A stretch of DNA of 64,000 nucleotides from Nitrospiria bacterium (GTDB taxonomy: Bacteria; Nitrospirota; UBA9217). The stretch lies in NCBI GenBank assembly GCA_919902495.1, contig CAKKRC010000028.1, positions 23,261-87,260 of the forward strand, given 5' to 3'. Every line of letters begins with the position of its first letter. The stretch's first letter is position 1. A program made the position numbers and the translations under genes. Below are positions 41,649 through 53,692 of this stretch, in pieces. A model generated the notes under the pieces. That model saw only the letters and a program-made list of their open reading frames with translations. It was not told the DNA's origin and made no database searches.

Positions 41649-43853
41649 ATGTCCGATCATCCCCTCTCCATAGCCTTCATCTGGCACATGCACCAGCCCT
41701 ATTACAAGGACGACCTTACGGGCAGCTATATCCTGCCCTGGGTTCGGATGCACGGGATCAAGGATTACTATGACATGCCCGCCCTCCTGAACGATTTTCC
41801 CGCGATCCACCAGACCTTCAATCTCGTTCCCTCCCTGCTCAAACAGATCCAGGACTACGTCGGCAGCGACGTGCATGACAAGTTCCTCTCCCTTGCGCTC
41901 AAGCCCGCTGATGAGCTTGCGCATGAGGACAAACTGTTCCTGCTCAAGAACTCGTTCATGGCGAACTGGGACACGATGATCCGGCCCTATCCCGCGTACT
42001 GGCGGCTCCTGGACCGGCGGGGGAAGAGCGTATCGCCCAATGACCTTGAGAATGCAACGCGTTATTTCACGAACCAGGACTATCGGGACCTGCAGGTGTG
42101 GTTCAATCTCGCGTGGTTCGATCAGCTCTTCAAACAGAACGATCCGTTCATAAAGGGTTTGATCGAGAAGGGGTCCGGATTCACCGAGGAGGAGAAGCGC
42201 CTCCTCCTCGAAAAGCAGCGCGTGGTCATGGCGCTCATCATCCCGGAGTACAAAAAGCTGGCGGAACTGGGCAGGATCGAGCTTACCACGACGCCGTTCT
42301 ACCATCCCATCCTGCCGCTCCTGGTAGACACGGACCTTGCCCGCGTCGCCACGCCCGACATACACCTGCCCGTGAACCGGTTCACCCATCCCGAGGACGC
42401 TAAGGTGCAGGTGGAGCGCGCCCTGGCCTATCATGAAGCTCTGTTCGGATCCCGTCCTCAAGGCATGTGGCCGTCGGAAGGCTCCGTGGCCGAGGAGATC
42501 ATCCCCCTGCTGGCCGATGCCGGCATCCGGTGGATCGGCACGGACGAAGGCGTGCTGTCCCGCTCCCTGGGCGTCCCGATCGACCGCGACTTCAGCGGCG
42601 TCATGAAAAACCCCGGGATGCTGTACAAGCCGTACCTCGCCGGCAAGGGCGACAAGACCGTCTCCATCGTGTTCCGCGACCATACCCTGTCCGACCTCGT
42701 GGGATTCGTGTACTCCAAGTGGGATTCCAAGACCGCCGTGAACGACCTCATCGAGCGGCTGCATCGGATCCGGAAAAGCGTGGGAAACAGACCGCATCTC
42801 GTATCGATCATCCTGGACGGCGAGAACGCCTGGGAGTACTACCCGAACGACGGCAGGGACTTCTTTCTGAATCTCTACGAGCGGTTGAGCAGGGAAGAGG
42901 GTTTGCAGTGCGTTACGGTCGGGGAATATCTCAAACAGCATCCGGCAGAGGACCGGATCGAGCGGCTTCACGCCGGTTCGTGGATCTACTCGAACTTCCG
43001 CATCTGGATCGGCCACGAGGAGGACAACCGCGCCTGGGACCTGCTGGGCCAGACACGGGAAGCCCTGGTGCAGTACGCCAACCGGAACGGCGACCCCGAG
43101 AAGCTCGCGAAGGCCTGGGAGGAGATCTACATCGCCGAAGGGAGCGACTGGTGCTGGTGGTACGGCGACGATCATTTTTCCGAGAATGACGAGGAGTTCG
43201 ATCTCCTGTTCCGCACGCATCTCATGAACGTTTACCGCATCATCGGCCTCGATGTGCCCGATGAGCTTCGCGTCCCCATCCTGCGCGAGGACCGCGAGGC
43301 CCGTCCGACCGTGGACCTTACGGCGCTCATCTCGCCGACCATCGACGGCCAGGTCTCGAACTATTTCGAATGGCTCTCGGCGGGCTTCTATGACGTTGCG
43401 CGGGGCGGGGGCGCCATGCACCGGGGCGCCAGCGTCATCGCGCATATCTACTACGGCTTCGATCTCCGGAACCTGTTCATCCGGCTGGACCCGAGCCAAA
43501 GCCTCCAGGAAGAAACGGCGGCGGAGCTTTCCTTCTTCGTGAACTTCCTCCTTCCCAAGGGGATGGACGTCGAGGTCCGCGTGATGCCCCGGGAGCGCTG
43601 CGCGACCGCCACCCTCTATCGGGGAGAGAACGGCGCCCGGAAAGAGGTCGCCGCCATCAACAACGTTGCCGCGAACGAGGTCATCGAGCTCGCGATCCCT
43701 TTTGAGCTTCTTGGGGTCAAGCCGAACGACGAGATCCATTGTTTTATCACCGTCGAACGGAAGGGGTCGGAGATCGAGAAATGGCCCTACCGCGGTTTCA
43801 TCCAGGTGAAGGTCCCGACCGATGACTTCGAGGCCATGATGTGGCAGGTGTGA
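41649..43853 (+). CDS. Glycoside hydrolase family 57 enzyme
   Basis: 734 residues. GH57 conserved regions: HMHQPYY at the N-terminus, the nucleophile region GMWPSEGSVAEE (E277), and ILDGENAWEYY with D390 as likely acid/base. The C-terminal about 200 residues (from 'SYNYFEWLSAG'-like segment near 570) form a beta-rich domain. No signal peptide is seen, so it is probably cytosolic, acting on alpha-glucans such as glycogen (amylase/4-alpha-glucanotransferase-like). The last 107 bp recur at 46458-46564. Confidence 0.92.
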   Translation: MSDHPLSIAFIWHMHQPYYKDDLTGSYILPWVRMHGIKDYYDMPALLNDFPAIHQTFNLVPSLLKQIQDYVGSDVHDKFLSLALKPADELAHEDKLFLLKNSFMANWDTMIRPYPAYWRLLDRRGKSVSPNDLENATRYFTNQDYRDLQVWFNLAWFDQLFKQNDPFIKGLIEKGSGFTEEEKRLLLEKQRVVMALIIPEYKKLAELGRIELTTTPFYHPILPLLVDTDLARVATPDIHLPVNRFTHPEDAKVQVERALAYHEALFGSRPQGMWPSEGSVAEEIIPLLADAGIRWIGTDEGVLSRSLGVPIDRDFSGVMKNPGMLYKPYLAGKGDKTVSIVFRDHTLSDLVGFVYSKWDSKTAVNDLIERLHRIRKSVGNRPHLVSIILDGENAWEYYPNDGRDFFLNLYERLSREEGLQCVTVGEYLKQHPAEDRIERLHAGSWIYSNFRIWIGHEEDNRAWDLLGQTREALVQYANRNGDPEKLAKAWEEIYIAEGSDWCWWYGDDHFSENDEEFDLLFRTHLMNVYRIIGLDVPDELRVPILREDREARPTVDLTALISPTIDGQVSNYFEWLSAGFYDVARGGGAMHRGASVIAHIYYGFDLRNLFIRLDPSQSLQEETAAELSFFVNFLLPKGMDVEVRVMPRERCATATLYRGENGARKEVAAINNVAANEVIELAIPFELLGVKPNDEIHCFITVERKGSEIEKWPYRGFIQVKVPTDDFEAMMWQV

Positions 43854-44083
43854 GCGGATCATCCGTCCCTGAACGGTCCCAGATCCGGGCAGTGAGGATG
43901 TATCCATGTGTTGGGTCTTGACTTTACCGACTGATGAAGATACACTTTGTTTTAATTCAATTTAAAACCCGCAAGAAAGCAGTGTAATACCATCAGACTC
44001 TGGCCAGGCTTCTGCGCAAGAGACCCATTGCCGATCCGGTACATGAGGGCGTTTCGTACGGCATGCCAAAGGGGAGGAAACGA

Positions 44084-46363
44084 ATGAAGTCAATAGCAAA
44101 GCTCATATCGGCAGGATTTCTGGTGATCTATCTTTCGGCAGGGTGCGGTGGTACGCCGTCAGGCGGTCTTACCGGAACCACGACCGGGCCGACACTGTCC
44201 TCTGCAAAGGCCATTACGGCTTACCGGTTCACGAGCCCGCTGGCGGTCGGGACCATAAGTGAAGCGACGAAGTCCATTGCGGTGACCGTGCCGAACGGCA
44301 CCGCTGTGACGGCACTGATCGCAACGTTCACGACGACCGGCGCAAGCGTCAGAGTGGGAACGACCACCCAGGTCAGCGGTACGACGCCGAACGACTTTAC
44401 CCTTCCCGTGGTCTATACCGTTACCGCGGCTGACGGGACGAGCGTGAACTACACCGTGACGGTCACGGTCTCGCCCCCGCCGGCCCAGACCGCCAAGGCT
44501 CTCCAAGCCTTCGAGCTTGCGGGCGTAGCAGGGGCCATCAATGAGACGTCGAAGACCGTTTCCGTGGTCCTTCCTCCGGACGGCACCGATGTGACGGCGC
44601 TCGCGGCCACGTTTACCACGTCCGGCTCGTTCGTCACCGTCGGAACGACAACGCAGGTGAGCGGCGTCACGACCAACAATTTTTCGATCCCGGTCGTCTA
44701 CACCGTGCATGCGCTGGATGGTTCAACTGCGTCCTACACGGTCTCGGTCAGTTTCCTGACCGCTGCAAAGCTCTTGTCCTCGTTCACCGTAACAGGCATG
44801 ACGGGCATCATCGATCAGACGGCCAGGACGGTCGCGGTCACCATCCCCCTGCAGCCGGTGAACGCGCTCGTGGCCTCATTCGTAACGACCACCGGCGCCA
44901 TCGTCAAGGTCGGCTCGGTCGTTCAAACGAGCGGGGTCACGGTGAATGACTTCACCGCTCCGGTCGTGTACACCGTTATCGCTTCGGACGGGCTGACCGT
45001 GGACTACACGGTCACGGTAACCATAGCGCCGTTCTCGCTCACCTCATTTGCATTCTCCAGTGTGTCGGTAACGGGGGTGATCGATCACACCGGGGGCTCT
45101 GTTTCGGCATTCGTGCCGGCCAGGACGGCCATCACCACGCTGGTGTCCACCTTTACGACCACGAATGCGGTGGGCGTAACGATCGGAGCGACGCCGCAGG
45201 TGAGCGGGGTCACGGCCAATGATTTCACGAGTCCCGTCATCTATACCGTGACGGGCGCAGGTGCCGCGACCAAGGACTATACGGTCACCGTCACGGTTGC
45301 GCCCGGTCTGCTGAACCTGGCCAGGACCGGTCAGCTTGTCGGCTACTCCGCATCAGGGACGAACGACGACGGCAAGCTGCAAAAAGGGGTCGTGTGGCCC
45401 ACCCCGCGTTTCACGCCGGTGTCGAGCGGCACGGGGACGGTGGTACAGGATAATCTTCCTGGTCTCGCGTGGGCATGGGATGGCAGTACGCCGACCGTGG
45501 GGGCGTGTACCGGGGGGCCGCGCACCTGGCTGCAAGCCCTGACCTACATCACTTGTCTGAACGCGGCCAATTACCTGACCTATAGTGACTGGCGTCTGCC
45601 GAACGTCAATGAACTGGTGAGCCTGGTAACGTCCAGCCAGCCCAATACGTATGCATGGCTGAACTCGCAGGGAACCAGAAGCGTGCAAGGTAATTTCTAC
45701 TACTCGTCAACGACCGACCCGGTCCTTACGACCCAGGCCAGGATCGTCAATATGGTAACGGGGAATGCGGTCGTCGGCCTCAAGACCTTGAGCCTTGATG
45801 TCCTGCCGGTACGCGGCACTCCCCCTGCTACGGGAGGGGCGCCGATCGCGGCGACGGGCCAGACGACGAGCTATGCTGCCGGCGATGACGGGAATCTGCA
45901 GGTCGGGGTCGCCTGGCCCGGCCCGCGGTTCACTGATCCCGCGGGCACGCTGCTGACCGCCAGCACCAGCAGTCTGGCCGTGGATCAGCTCACCGGTCTG
46001 ATGTGGACAAGGGACGGGGACACGCCGGGCTCGGTGACATGCGCGATGAGCGGGACATGGCAGGGGACTCTCGATTATATTGCCTGCCTCAACACGAGCA
46101 ACTACCTTGGATACAGCGACTGGCGGCTGCCGAATATCCTCGAACAGGCAAGTCTCATTCACGCAGAACAGACAGATACGTCAACGTGGCTGAACGCGCA
46201 GGGTTTCCTCAATGCTCAGGGCAACCCGTATTGGTCCTCTACCACGGATGCAACAGTAACCGACAATGCATGGGTCATTTTCATGGCAGGAGGCGACAAG
46301 GACAGCGCGGCAAAGACCGCCTCCACCGGTTTCAAAGCGTGGCCGGTACGCTCGGGTTTTTAG
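44084..46363 (+). CDS. Large lipoprotein: tandem Ig-like/DUF5018-type repeats plus two DUF1566 (Lcl) domains
   Basis: 759 residues from ATG 44084 with GGGAGG upstream; an ATG at 44063 is less well placed. The lipobox is LSAGC, so it is an exported lipoprotein. Four repeats of about 85 residues follow (e.g. 'TTQVSGTTPNDFTLPVVYTVTA', in segments 'DGTSVNYTVTV'). Two C-terminal domains contain 'LTYSDWRLPNVNELVSLV' and 'LGYSDWRLPNILEQASLI', the DUF1566/Lcl signature, each with the Trp/Gly-rich 'YYSSTTD'/'YWSSTTD'. It is a likely surface adhesin or matrix protein. Composition (Thr/Val-rich) differs from its neighbours. Confidence 0.85.
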   Translation: MKSIAKLISAGFLVIYLSAGCGGTPSGGLTGTTTGPTLSSAKAITAYRFTSPLAVGTISEATKSIAVTVPNGTAVTALIATFTTTGASVRVGTTTQVSGTTPNDFTLPVVYTVTAADGTSVNYTVTVTVSPPPAQTAKALQAFELAGVAGAINETSKTVSVVLPPDGTDVTALAATFTTSGSFVTVGTTTQVSGVTTNNFSIPVVYTVHALDGSTASYTVSVSFLTAAKLLSSFTVTGMTGIIDQTARTVAVTIPLQPVNALVASFVTTTGAIVKVGSVVQTSGVTVNDFTAPVVYTVIASDGLTVDYTVTVTIAPFSLTSFAFSSVSVTGVIDHTGGSVSAFVPARTAITTLVSTFTTTNAVGVTIGATPQVSGVTANDFTSPVIYTVTGAGAATKDYTVTVTVAPGLLNLARTGQLVGYSASGTNDDGKLQKGVVWPTPRFTPVSSGTGTVVQDNLPGLAWAWDGSTPTVGACTGGPRTWLQALTYITCLNAANYLTYSDWRLPNVNELVSLVTSSQPNTYAWLNSQGTRSVQGNFYYSSTTDPVLTTQARIVNMVTGNAVVGLKTLSLDVLPVRGTPPATGGAPIAATGQTTSYAAGDDGNLQVGVAWPGPRFTDPAGTLLTASTSSLAVDQLTGLMWTRDGDTPGSVTCAMSGTWQGTLDYIACLNTSNYLGYSDWRLPNILEQASLIHAEQTDTSTWLNAQGFLNAQGNPYWSSTTDATVTDNAWVIFMAGGDKDSAAKTASTGFKAWPVRSGF

Positions 46364-46397
46364 CATTCCTGTTTGTTATGACGATATGATGCGGGAG

Positions 46398-46424
46398 GGG
46401 GCAGGATGATTTCCTGCCCCTTCT
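46398..46424 (+). terminator. Rho-independent terminator after the lipoprotein gene
   Basis: GGGGCAGGA (46398-46406) / TCCTGCCCC (46412-46420), followed by TTCT. The stem is strong and the T-tract short. Confidence 0.6.
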
Positions 46425-46457
46425 GTGTTTGTGCGCACCACATTTCCCGCTGTTCCC

Positions 46458-46564
46458 TCACCGTGGAGCACAAGGGGTCGGAGATCGAGAAATTGCCCTA
46501 CTGCGGATTCATCCATTTGAAGGTCCTGACCGAAGACTTCGAGGCCATGATGTGGCAGGTGTAG
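46458..46564 (+). pseudogene. Remnant duplicate of the GH57 3' end
   Basis: 107 bp matching 43747-43853 at roughly 87% by eye. Translated it reads TVEHKGSEIEKLPYCGF, then EDFEAMMWQV and a stop, against TVERKGSEIEKWPYRGF and DDFEAMMWQV in the intact gene. It has no start and no upstream GH57 sequence. It forms a direct repeat with the end of the intact gene on either side of the lipoprotein gene. Confidence 0.85.
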
Positions 46565-46704
46565 CTGCCGTTGTACCAGCGCAAGCGCCGAAAAGGCTCC
46601 CTGTTCTGGGAACGGGAAAATTGGCATAAAGTAACAAAAAGCTTGATGTTTTCAATATATCCGGTATACTTTTTCAGCGGTCCGATCATTGAAAGGAGAA
46701 TGAC

Positions 46705-47004
46705 ATGAAAGTCGATATAACGTTCTTTATCAGCATCGCTGCCATTGCAATCATGCTGTATTGCCTCTATCTGGTTATGACGCTTAAACAAAAAGTGCCT
46801 GGCGGCATCGTCGGGAAAAAGTGGAACTTTCTCATGGCGCTTGTCGCCATGTTCACCGTGGGATATCTGTCGACCCCGTTTTTCGGGATCATTCCCGAGG
46901 ACGTCCTGCGCCTGATCGTTTCAGGGATCTTCTTCTTCGGCGCGATCTATGTGGTCATCACGGTGAAGCTGATCTACCAGATCATCAAGGAACTTTCCGC
47001 GTAA
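46705..47004 (+). CDS. Small membrane protein of unknown function
   Basis: 99 residues with a GAAAGGAG site 8 nt before ATG 46705. Three predicted membrane helices (FFISIAAIAIMLYCLYLVM, FLMALVAMFTVGYLSTPFF and LIVSGIFFFGAIYVVITV). I recognise no family. It lies 15 bp upstream of the next gene, so the two are probably cotranscribed. Confidence 0.75.
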   Translation: MKVDITFFISIAAIAIMLYCLYLVMTLKQKVPGGIVGKKWNFLMALVAMFTVGYLSTPFFGIIPEDVLRLIVSGIFFFGAIYVVITVKLIYQIIKELSA

Positions 47005-47019
47005 GGGGGAGGCCGCCCC

Positions 47020-47457
47020 ATGGACCCGAAAAAAATCTACCAGAAGACCGACAAGGGCGAAGAGGAACTACGGACCCGGAAGTTCGGACTCCCGCAGAAC
47101 TTGCGGCAGATCCTCATCTTCGTCGATGGCAGGTCGAACATCACCAAGGTCCTCGAAAAGGCGGCCGGATTCCCGAACGTCGGCCAGTCCCTCGAACAAC
47201 TTGCAGCACAGGGATTTATCCGGCTTGACGAAACCGTCTCCTTTGCCGGCATTAAGGACGAACTGATCGCCACGGCACAGCAGACCCTTGGCGCCGACGC
47301 TGAAAAGGTCCTCGCCAAGATCAAGGACGCCCCGGAAACAAAAGAGGGCCTTCAGGCGACCATGAACAGCTGCAAGAAGCTTGTCAAGCTGGTCATTGAC
47401 GAAAAAAAGGCTGAAGAGCTGATCCAAAAGTGCTCTGAGATCATGTCACGGTTGTGA
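47020..47457 (+). CDS. Conserved soluble protein of unknown function
   Basis: 145 residues. The N-terminal half (MDPKKIYQKTDKGEEEL ... LRQILIFVDGRSNITKVLEKA) is a module seen at the start of several regulatory or pilus-related proteins (winged-helix-like, 'K-T-x-K-G-x-E-E'). The C-terminal half is helical. It has no catalytic motif. Paired with the membrane protein upstream. Confidence 0.72.
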   Translation: MDPKKIYQKTDKGEEELRTRKFGLPQNLRQILIFVDGRSNITKVLEKAAGFPNVGQSLEQLAAQGFIRLDETVSFAGIKDELIATAQQTLGADAEKVLAKIKDAPETKEGLQATMNSCKKLVKLVIDEKKAEELIQKCSEIMSRL

Positions 47458-47623
47458 TCGAATATTGACCCGTTTGAGCAGCATATTCGGTCATATCCTG
47501 CTCAAGGAAGCCGCAACCCGCGGATTCTGAACTGCGCCCCCTCATTGTCGGCAACGAACAATTGATATGCCGCTGTTGTTCGTTCACCTGCCTTATTTAA
47601 CCTTCTCATAACACCATATTTGC

Positions 47624-47651
47624 TTGACAATATAAGGTATATTTGTATAAT
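47624..47651 (+). promoter_or_regulatory. Putative sigma70-type promoter of glyQS
   Basis: TTGACA (47624-47629) and TATAAT (47646-47651), both perfect, 16-bp spacer, about 60 bp before the glyQ start. No T-box is evident. Confidence 0.65.
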
Positions 47652-47712
47652 AGCACTCTGTTTTTTCGATAAATTTCGATTCCTTCTCGGTCTTCCGAAT
47701 AGAGGCAATCAC

Positions 47713-48585
47713 TTGACATTTCAAGAGCTTATATTGACCTTGCAGGATTACTGGGCGTCGAAGGGGTGTGTCATCCATCAGCCCTATGACCTCGAGGTCG
47801 GAGCCGGGACCTTCCATCCCGCCACCTTTCTGCGCGTGCTCGGTCCTGAACCCTGGAAGGCGGCGTACGTCCAGCCGTCGCGCCGACCGACCGACGGCCG
47901 CTACGGGGAAAATCCCAACCGCATGCAGCACTACTACCAGTTCCAGGTCATTCTGAAGCCCCATCCGGAGAACGTCCAGGAGCTCTATCTCGACAGCCTC
48001 ATCCGGCTCGGCATCAATCCCCTGAAGCACGATATCCGGTTCGTCGAGGACGACTGGGAATCGCCGACGCTCGGCGCTTGGGGCCTGGGGTGGGAGGTTT
48101 GGCTGGATGGCATGGAGGTCACGCAGTTCACCTACTTCCAGCAGGTGGGCGGCATCGACCTGAAGCCGATCTCCGCCGAGCTCACGTACGGCGTCGAGCG
48201 GCTCGCCATGTACCTTCAGGGCGTGAACAATGTCTTCGATCTTGCCTGGACGAAGGATGTGAAGTACGGCGACGTGCACCACGAGACCGAAGTGCAGTTC
48301 TCAAAGTACAACTTTGAGCTTTCCGACCGGGAGATGCTCTTCCGGCAGTTCGATGCCTACGAGAAGGAGAGCGAGAAACTGATCAAGGCCGGCGTCGTGT
48401 ATCCTGCCTATGACTATTGCCTCAAATGCTCGCACACCTTCAACCTTCTGGACGCGGCCGGCGCCATCAGCGTCACCGAGCGTACCGGCTACATCGGCCG
48501 GGTGCGGAAACTTGCCCGGCTCTGCGCCCACGCGTACCTCGCGGACCGGGAGGCAAAGGGGTTCCCGATGTTGAAGAAGCAGTAG
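47713..48585 (+). CDS. glyQ: Glycyl-tRNA synthetase alpha subunit
   Basis: 290 residues from TTG 47713 (M)[18 protein letters not shown], with AGAGG upstream; the longer frame begins inside the promoter. Motifs typical of the alpha subunit of the bacterial alpha2beta2 enzyme include '[26 protein letters not shown]' (in segments), [16 protein letters not shown] and [13 protein letters not shown]. It activates glycine and charges tRNA-Gly with GlyS, the next gene. Confidence 0.96.
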   Translation: MTFQELILTLQDYWASKGCVIHQPYDLEVGAGTFHPATFLRVLGPEPWKAAYVQPSRRPTDGRYGENPNRMQHYYQFQVILKPHPENVQELYLDSLIRLGINPLKHDIRFVEDDWESPTLGAWGLGWEVWLDGMEVTQFTYFQQVGGIDLKPISAELTYGVERLAMYLQGVNNVFDLAWTKDVKYGDVHHETEVQFSKYNFELSDREMLFRQFDAYEKESEKLIKAGVVYPAYDYCLKCSHTFNLLDAAGAISVTERTGYIGRVRKLARLCAHAYLADREAKGFPMLKKQ

Positions 48586-48599
48586 TCAGGAGAATAATT

Positions 48600-48657
48600 G
48601 TAGGGGCAACCCTACGTGGTTGCCCTGAAATGGGCGGCCACACAGGGCCGCCCCTAC
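48600..48657. repeat. Intergenic palindrome between glyQ and glyS
   Basis: GTAGGGGC (48600-48607) and GCCCCTAC (48650-48657), with nested 'caaccctacgtggttg' and 'gggcggcc ... ggccgccc' hairpins. It is followed by a half arm 'tcatctgtgttcatctgtgg' at 48662. Confidence 0.7.
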
Positions 48658-48712
48658 AAAGTCATCTGTGTTCATCTGTGGTTAAATAGTTGTTGGTTGT
48701 ATCGAGGTAACC

Positions 48713-50800
48713 TTGTCTAAAGAGTTCCTACTAGAGATCGGTACCGAGGAGATCCCGTCCCGCTTCATCGGCCCTGCGCTGGAGAAGATGAAGGAGCTGT
48801 TCAGCCATCTCCTTGTTTCCGGCAGGGTCGCGTCGAGCGGCGAGATCAGGACCTACGGCACGCCGCGGCGTCTGGTCCTGTACGCCTCCGAACTGGATGA
48901 GCGTCAGGCCGACCTGTCCCGGGAAGTTCTCGGGCCGCCGAAGAAGATCGCCTATGACGCCGACGGCAAGCCTACCAAGGCGGCGCTCGTTTTCGCCGAG
49001 AAGAACAACGTGGCCGCGGACGCACTGGGCGTGAAGACCACGGACAAGGGCGAGTACGTCATCGCCCGCATCGACGAAAAGGGCGGCGGTACGGCGGCAT
49101 GGCTCGGCCAGGTGCTGCCGGGATTCATCCTCTCCATCCCGTTCCCCAAATCCATGCGATGGATGGACAAGGACATCCGGTTCGCCCGACCCATTCACTG
49201 GGTCCTGGCCATCTCCGGCGGGGCCGTGGTGGAGTTCGAACTGAACGGCATCAAGAGCGGCAACGTCTCGCGCGGCCACCGGTTCATGAGCCCCGGCGCC
49301 TTTATGGTGAAGGACTTCAAGTCCTATCAGTTCCAGGCTGAGCCGAACTTCGTGGTGATCGACCCGGAGGCGCGGAAGGCCCGCATCGTGAAGCAGGTCG
49401 AGGAGCTGGCGCAGGCGAAGAACGGGACGGTGCTTGCTGACAGCGGGCTCGTGGACGAGGTGATGAACCTCGTGGAATTCCCGGTGGCGGTCATGGGCGC
49501 GTTCAACAAGGAGTTCCTCCGTGTGCCGAAGGAAGTGCTTATCACCGCCATGCGCGAGCACCAGCGTTATTTCAGCGTCGTGGACCACACGGGGAACCTT
49601 CTCCCGTATTTCATCACCATCAGTAATACCCGTGCCGAGGACATGGCCGTGGTCCAGGCCGGGAACGAGCGGGTCCTGGAGGCACGCATGTCCGACGCCG
49701 CCTATTTCTACGACCACGACGTGAAGGTGCCGCTCGCTGACCGTGTTGAAGGGCTGAAGAAAGTTACCTATCAGGAAAAGCTCGGCACGGTACACGACAA
49801 GGTGGAACGGGTGAAGAAGCTTTCCGGCCATCTGGCCGGCATCATAAAGGCCGATGCCGGTACCGCCGAGCGCGCGGCCTATCTTGCCAAGGCGGACCTG
49901 CTCTCCGGCGTGGTTGGCGAGTTCCCCAAGCTCCAGGGCGTCATGGGCAGCACGTACGCCCTGTTGTCCGGTGAGGACCCGCGCGTCGCCGCTGCGATCG
50001 CCGAACACTACCTCCCGCGCTTCGCCGGGGATGCGCTGCCGAAGTCGCTCGAGGGCATGTGCGTCGGCATAGCGGACAGGATCGACACCATCACCGGTTG
50101 TTTTTCCGCGGGGCTCATCCCGAGCGGTTCCGAGGACCCCTACGGCCTGCGCAGGCAGTCCGTGGCCATCCTTACCATGCTCTTCGACCGAAGCATGCAC
50201 CTGTCGCTTTCGGCGCTAGTCGCAGAGGCGTGCAAGGGGTATGGTCTCAAGAAGAGCGAACTCAACCGGATCGAGACGGACATTATCGATTTTCTCCGGC
50301 AGCGTCTTGCCGGCATGTTGACCACCGAAGGGCTCCGGTCCGACGTGGTGGAAGCGGCGCTTTCCGGCCCCTTCAGCGATCCGCTGGTTGCCAAGGAAAA
50401 GGTCAGGGCCCTCGACGCCTGGAGGACCTCGGAGGACTATCGTCCGCTGGTGACGGCGCTCAAACGGGCGGGGAACATCCTGCCGAAGGATTTTTCCGGC
50501 GCGGTGAAGAAGGGCCTGTTGAAGGAAGACGCCGAGAAGGACCTGTATACCGCCTATATTGACATCAAGGACCGGGTGAAGGAGAAGACCGTATCGCTCG
50601 ATTTCCGCGGCGCCCTCGCCGACATCGCGTCGCTCCGGAAACCGGTAGACGCGTTCTTCGACAAGGTCATGGTGATGGACAAGGACGCCGAGGTGAAGAA
50701 CAACCGGCTGGCGCTCCTCGCCGGCATCACCGGATTGTTCGCGGGGATCGCGGATTTTTCGAGATTGGTTCTGAGCGCTGAGGAATCAAAGAACGCGTAA
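48713..50800 (+). CDS. glyS: Glycyl-tRNA synthetase beta subunit
   Basis: 695 residues from TTG 48713, with CGAGGT upstream. The start 'SKEFLLEIGTEEIPSRFI', 'RPIHWVLAI', 'VPKEVLITAMREHQRYF' and 'RVLEARMSDAAYFYDHD' are conserved in GlyS, and the C-terminus holds the anticodon-binding domain. It works with GlyQ. The TTG start is in line with glyQ. Confidence 0.95.
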   Translation: MSKEFLLEIGTEEIPSRFIGPALEKMKELFSHLLVSGRVASSGEIRTYGTPRRLVLYASELDERQADLSREVLGPPKKIAYDADGKPTKAALVFAEKNNVAADALGVKTTDKGEYVIARIDEKGGGTAAWLGQVLPGFILSIPFPKSMRWMDKDIRFARPIHWVLAISGGAVVEFELNGIKSGNVSRGHRFMSPGAFMVKDFKSYQFQAEPNFVVIDPEARKARIVKQVEELAQAKNGTVLADSGLVDEVMNLVEFPVAVMGAFNKEFLRVPKEVLITAMREHQRYFSVVDHTGNLLPYFITISNTRAEDMAVVQAGNERVLEARMSDAAYFYDHDVKVPLADRVEGLKKVTYQEKLGTVHDKVERVKKLSGHLAGIIKADAGTAERAAYLAKADLLSGVVGEFPKLQGVMGSTYALLSGEDPRVAAAIAEHYLPRFAGDALPKSLEGMCVGIADRIDTITGCFSAGLIPSGSEDPYGLRRQSVAILTMLFDRSMHLSLSALVAEACKGYGLKKSELNRIETDIIDFLRQRLAGMLTTEGLRSDVVEAALSGPFSDPLVAKEKVRALDAWRTSEDYRPLVTALKRAGNILPKDFSGAVKKGLLKEDAEKDLYTAYIDIKDRVKEKTVSLDFRGALADIASLRKPVDAFFDKVMVMDKDAEVKNNRLALLAGITGLFAGIADFSRLVLSAEESKNA

Positions 50801-50810
50801 ACCAGAGCGT

Positions 50811-50874
50811 GCCACGAAGACACGAAGGCACTAAGATAAGAGATCTTAACTTCGTGTCTTGGTGTCTTTGTGGC
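50811..50874. repeat. MITE-like hairpin element (CACGAAG family)
   Basis: gccacgaagacacgaagg (50811-50828, arm to 50835) and cttcgtgtcttggtg ... tgtggc (50850-50874), imperfect reverse complements around the palindrome AGATCT. Confidence 0.72.
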
Positions 50875-50915
50875 AAATAGTATGAATTTCAACCTTTTTC
50901 TGGGAGGATCGAACT

Positions 50916-53600
<2,685 letters not shown>

Positions 53601-53625
53601 ACAGGTATGTTTGGAAGTAAACCAG

Positions 53626-53655
53626 GGGCGGCCAACAGGCCGCCCTTTGATTTTT
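53626..53655 (+). terminator. Rho-independent terminator after ppdK
   Basis: GGGCGGCC-AACA-GGCCGCCC (53626-53645), followed by TTTGATTTTT. Confidence 0.8.
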
Positions 53656-53692
53656 CCGGACGACGGGCAGATACAGAGCGGAGGTGCGAACA

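Noticed and set aside
41514..43907. 797-codon minus-strand open frame across the GH57 gene
   Set aside because: The plus-strand GH57 has all family motifs; the antisense frame has none.
46376..46627. Minus-strand 83-codon open frame at 46.4-46.6 kb
   Set aside because: It is the antisense of the GH57 remnant; the matching antisense frame also exists over the intact gene.
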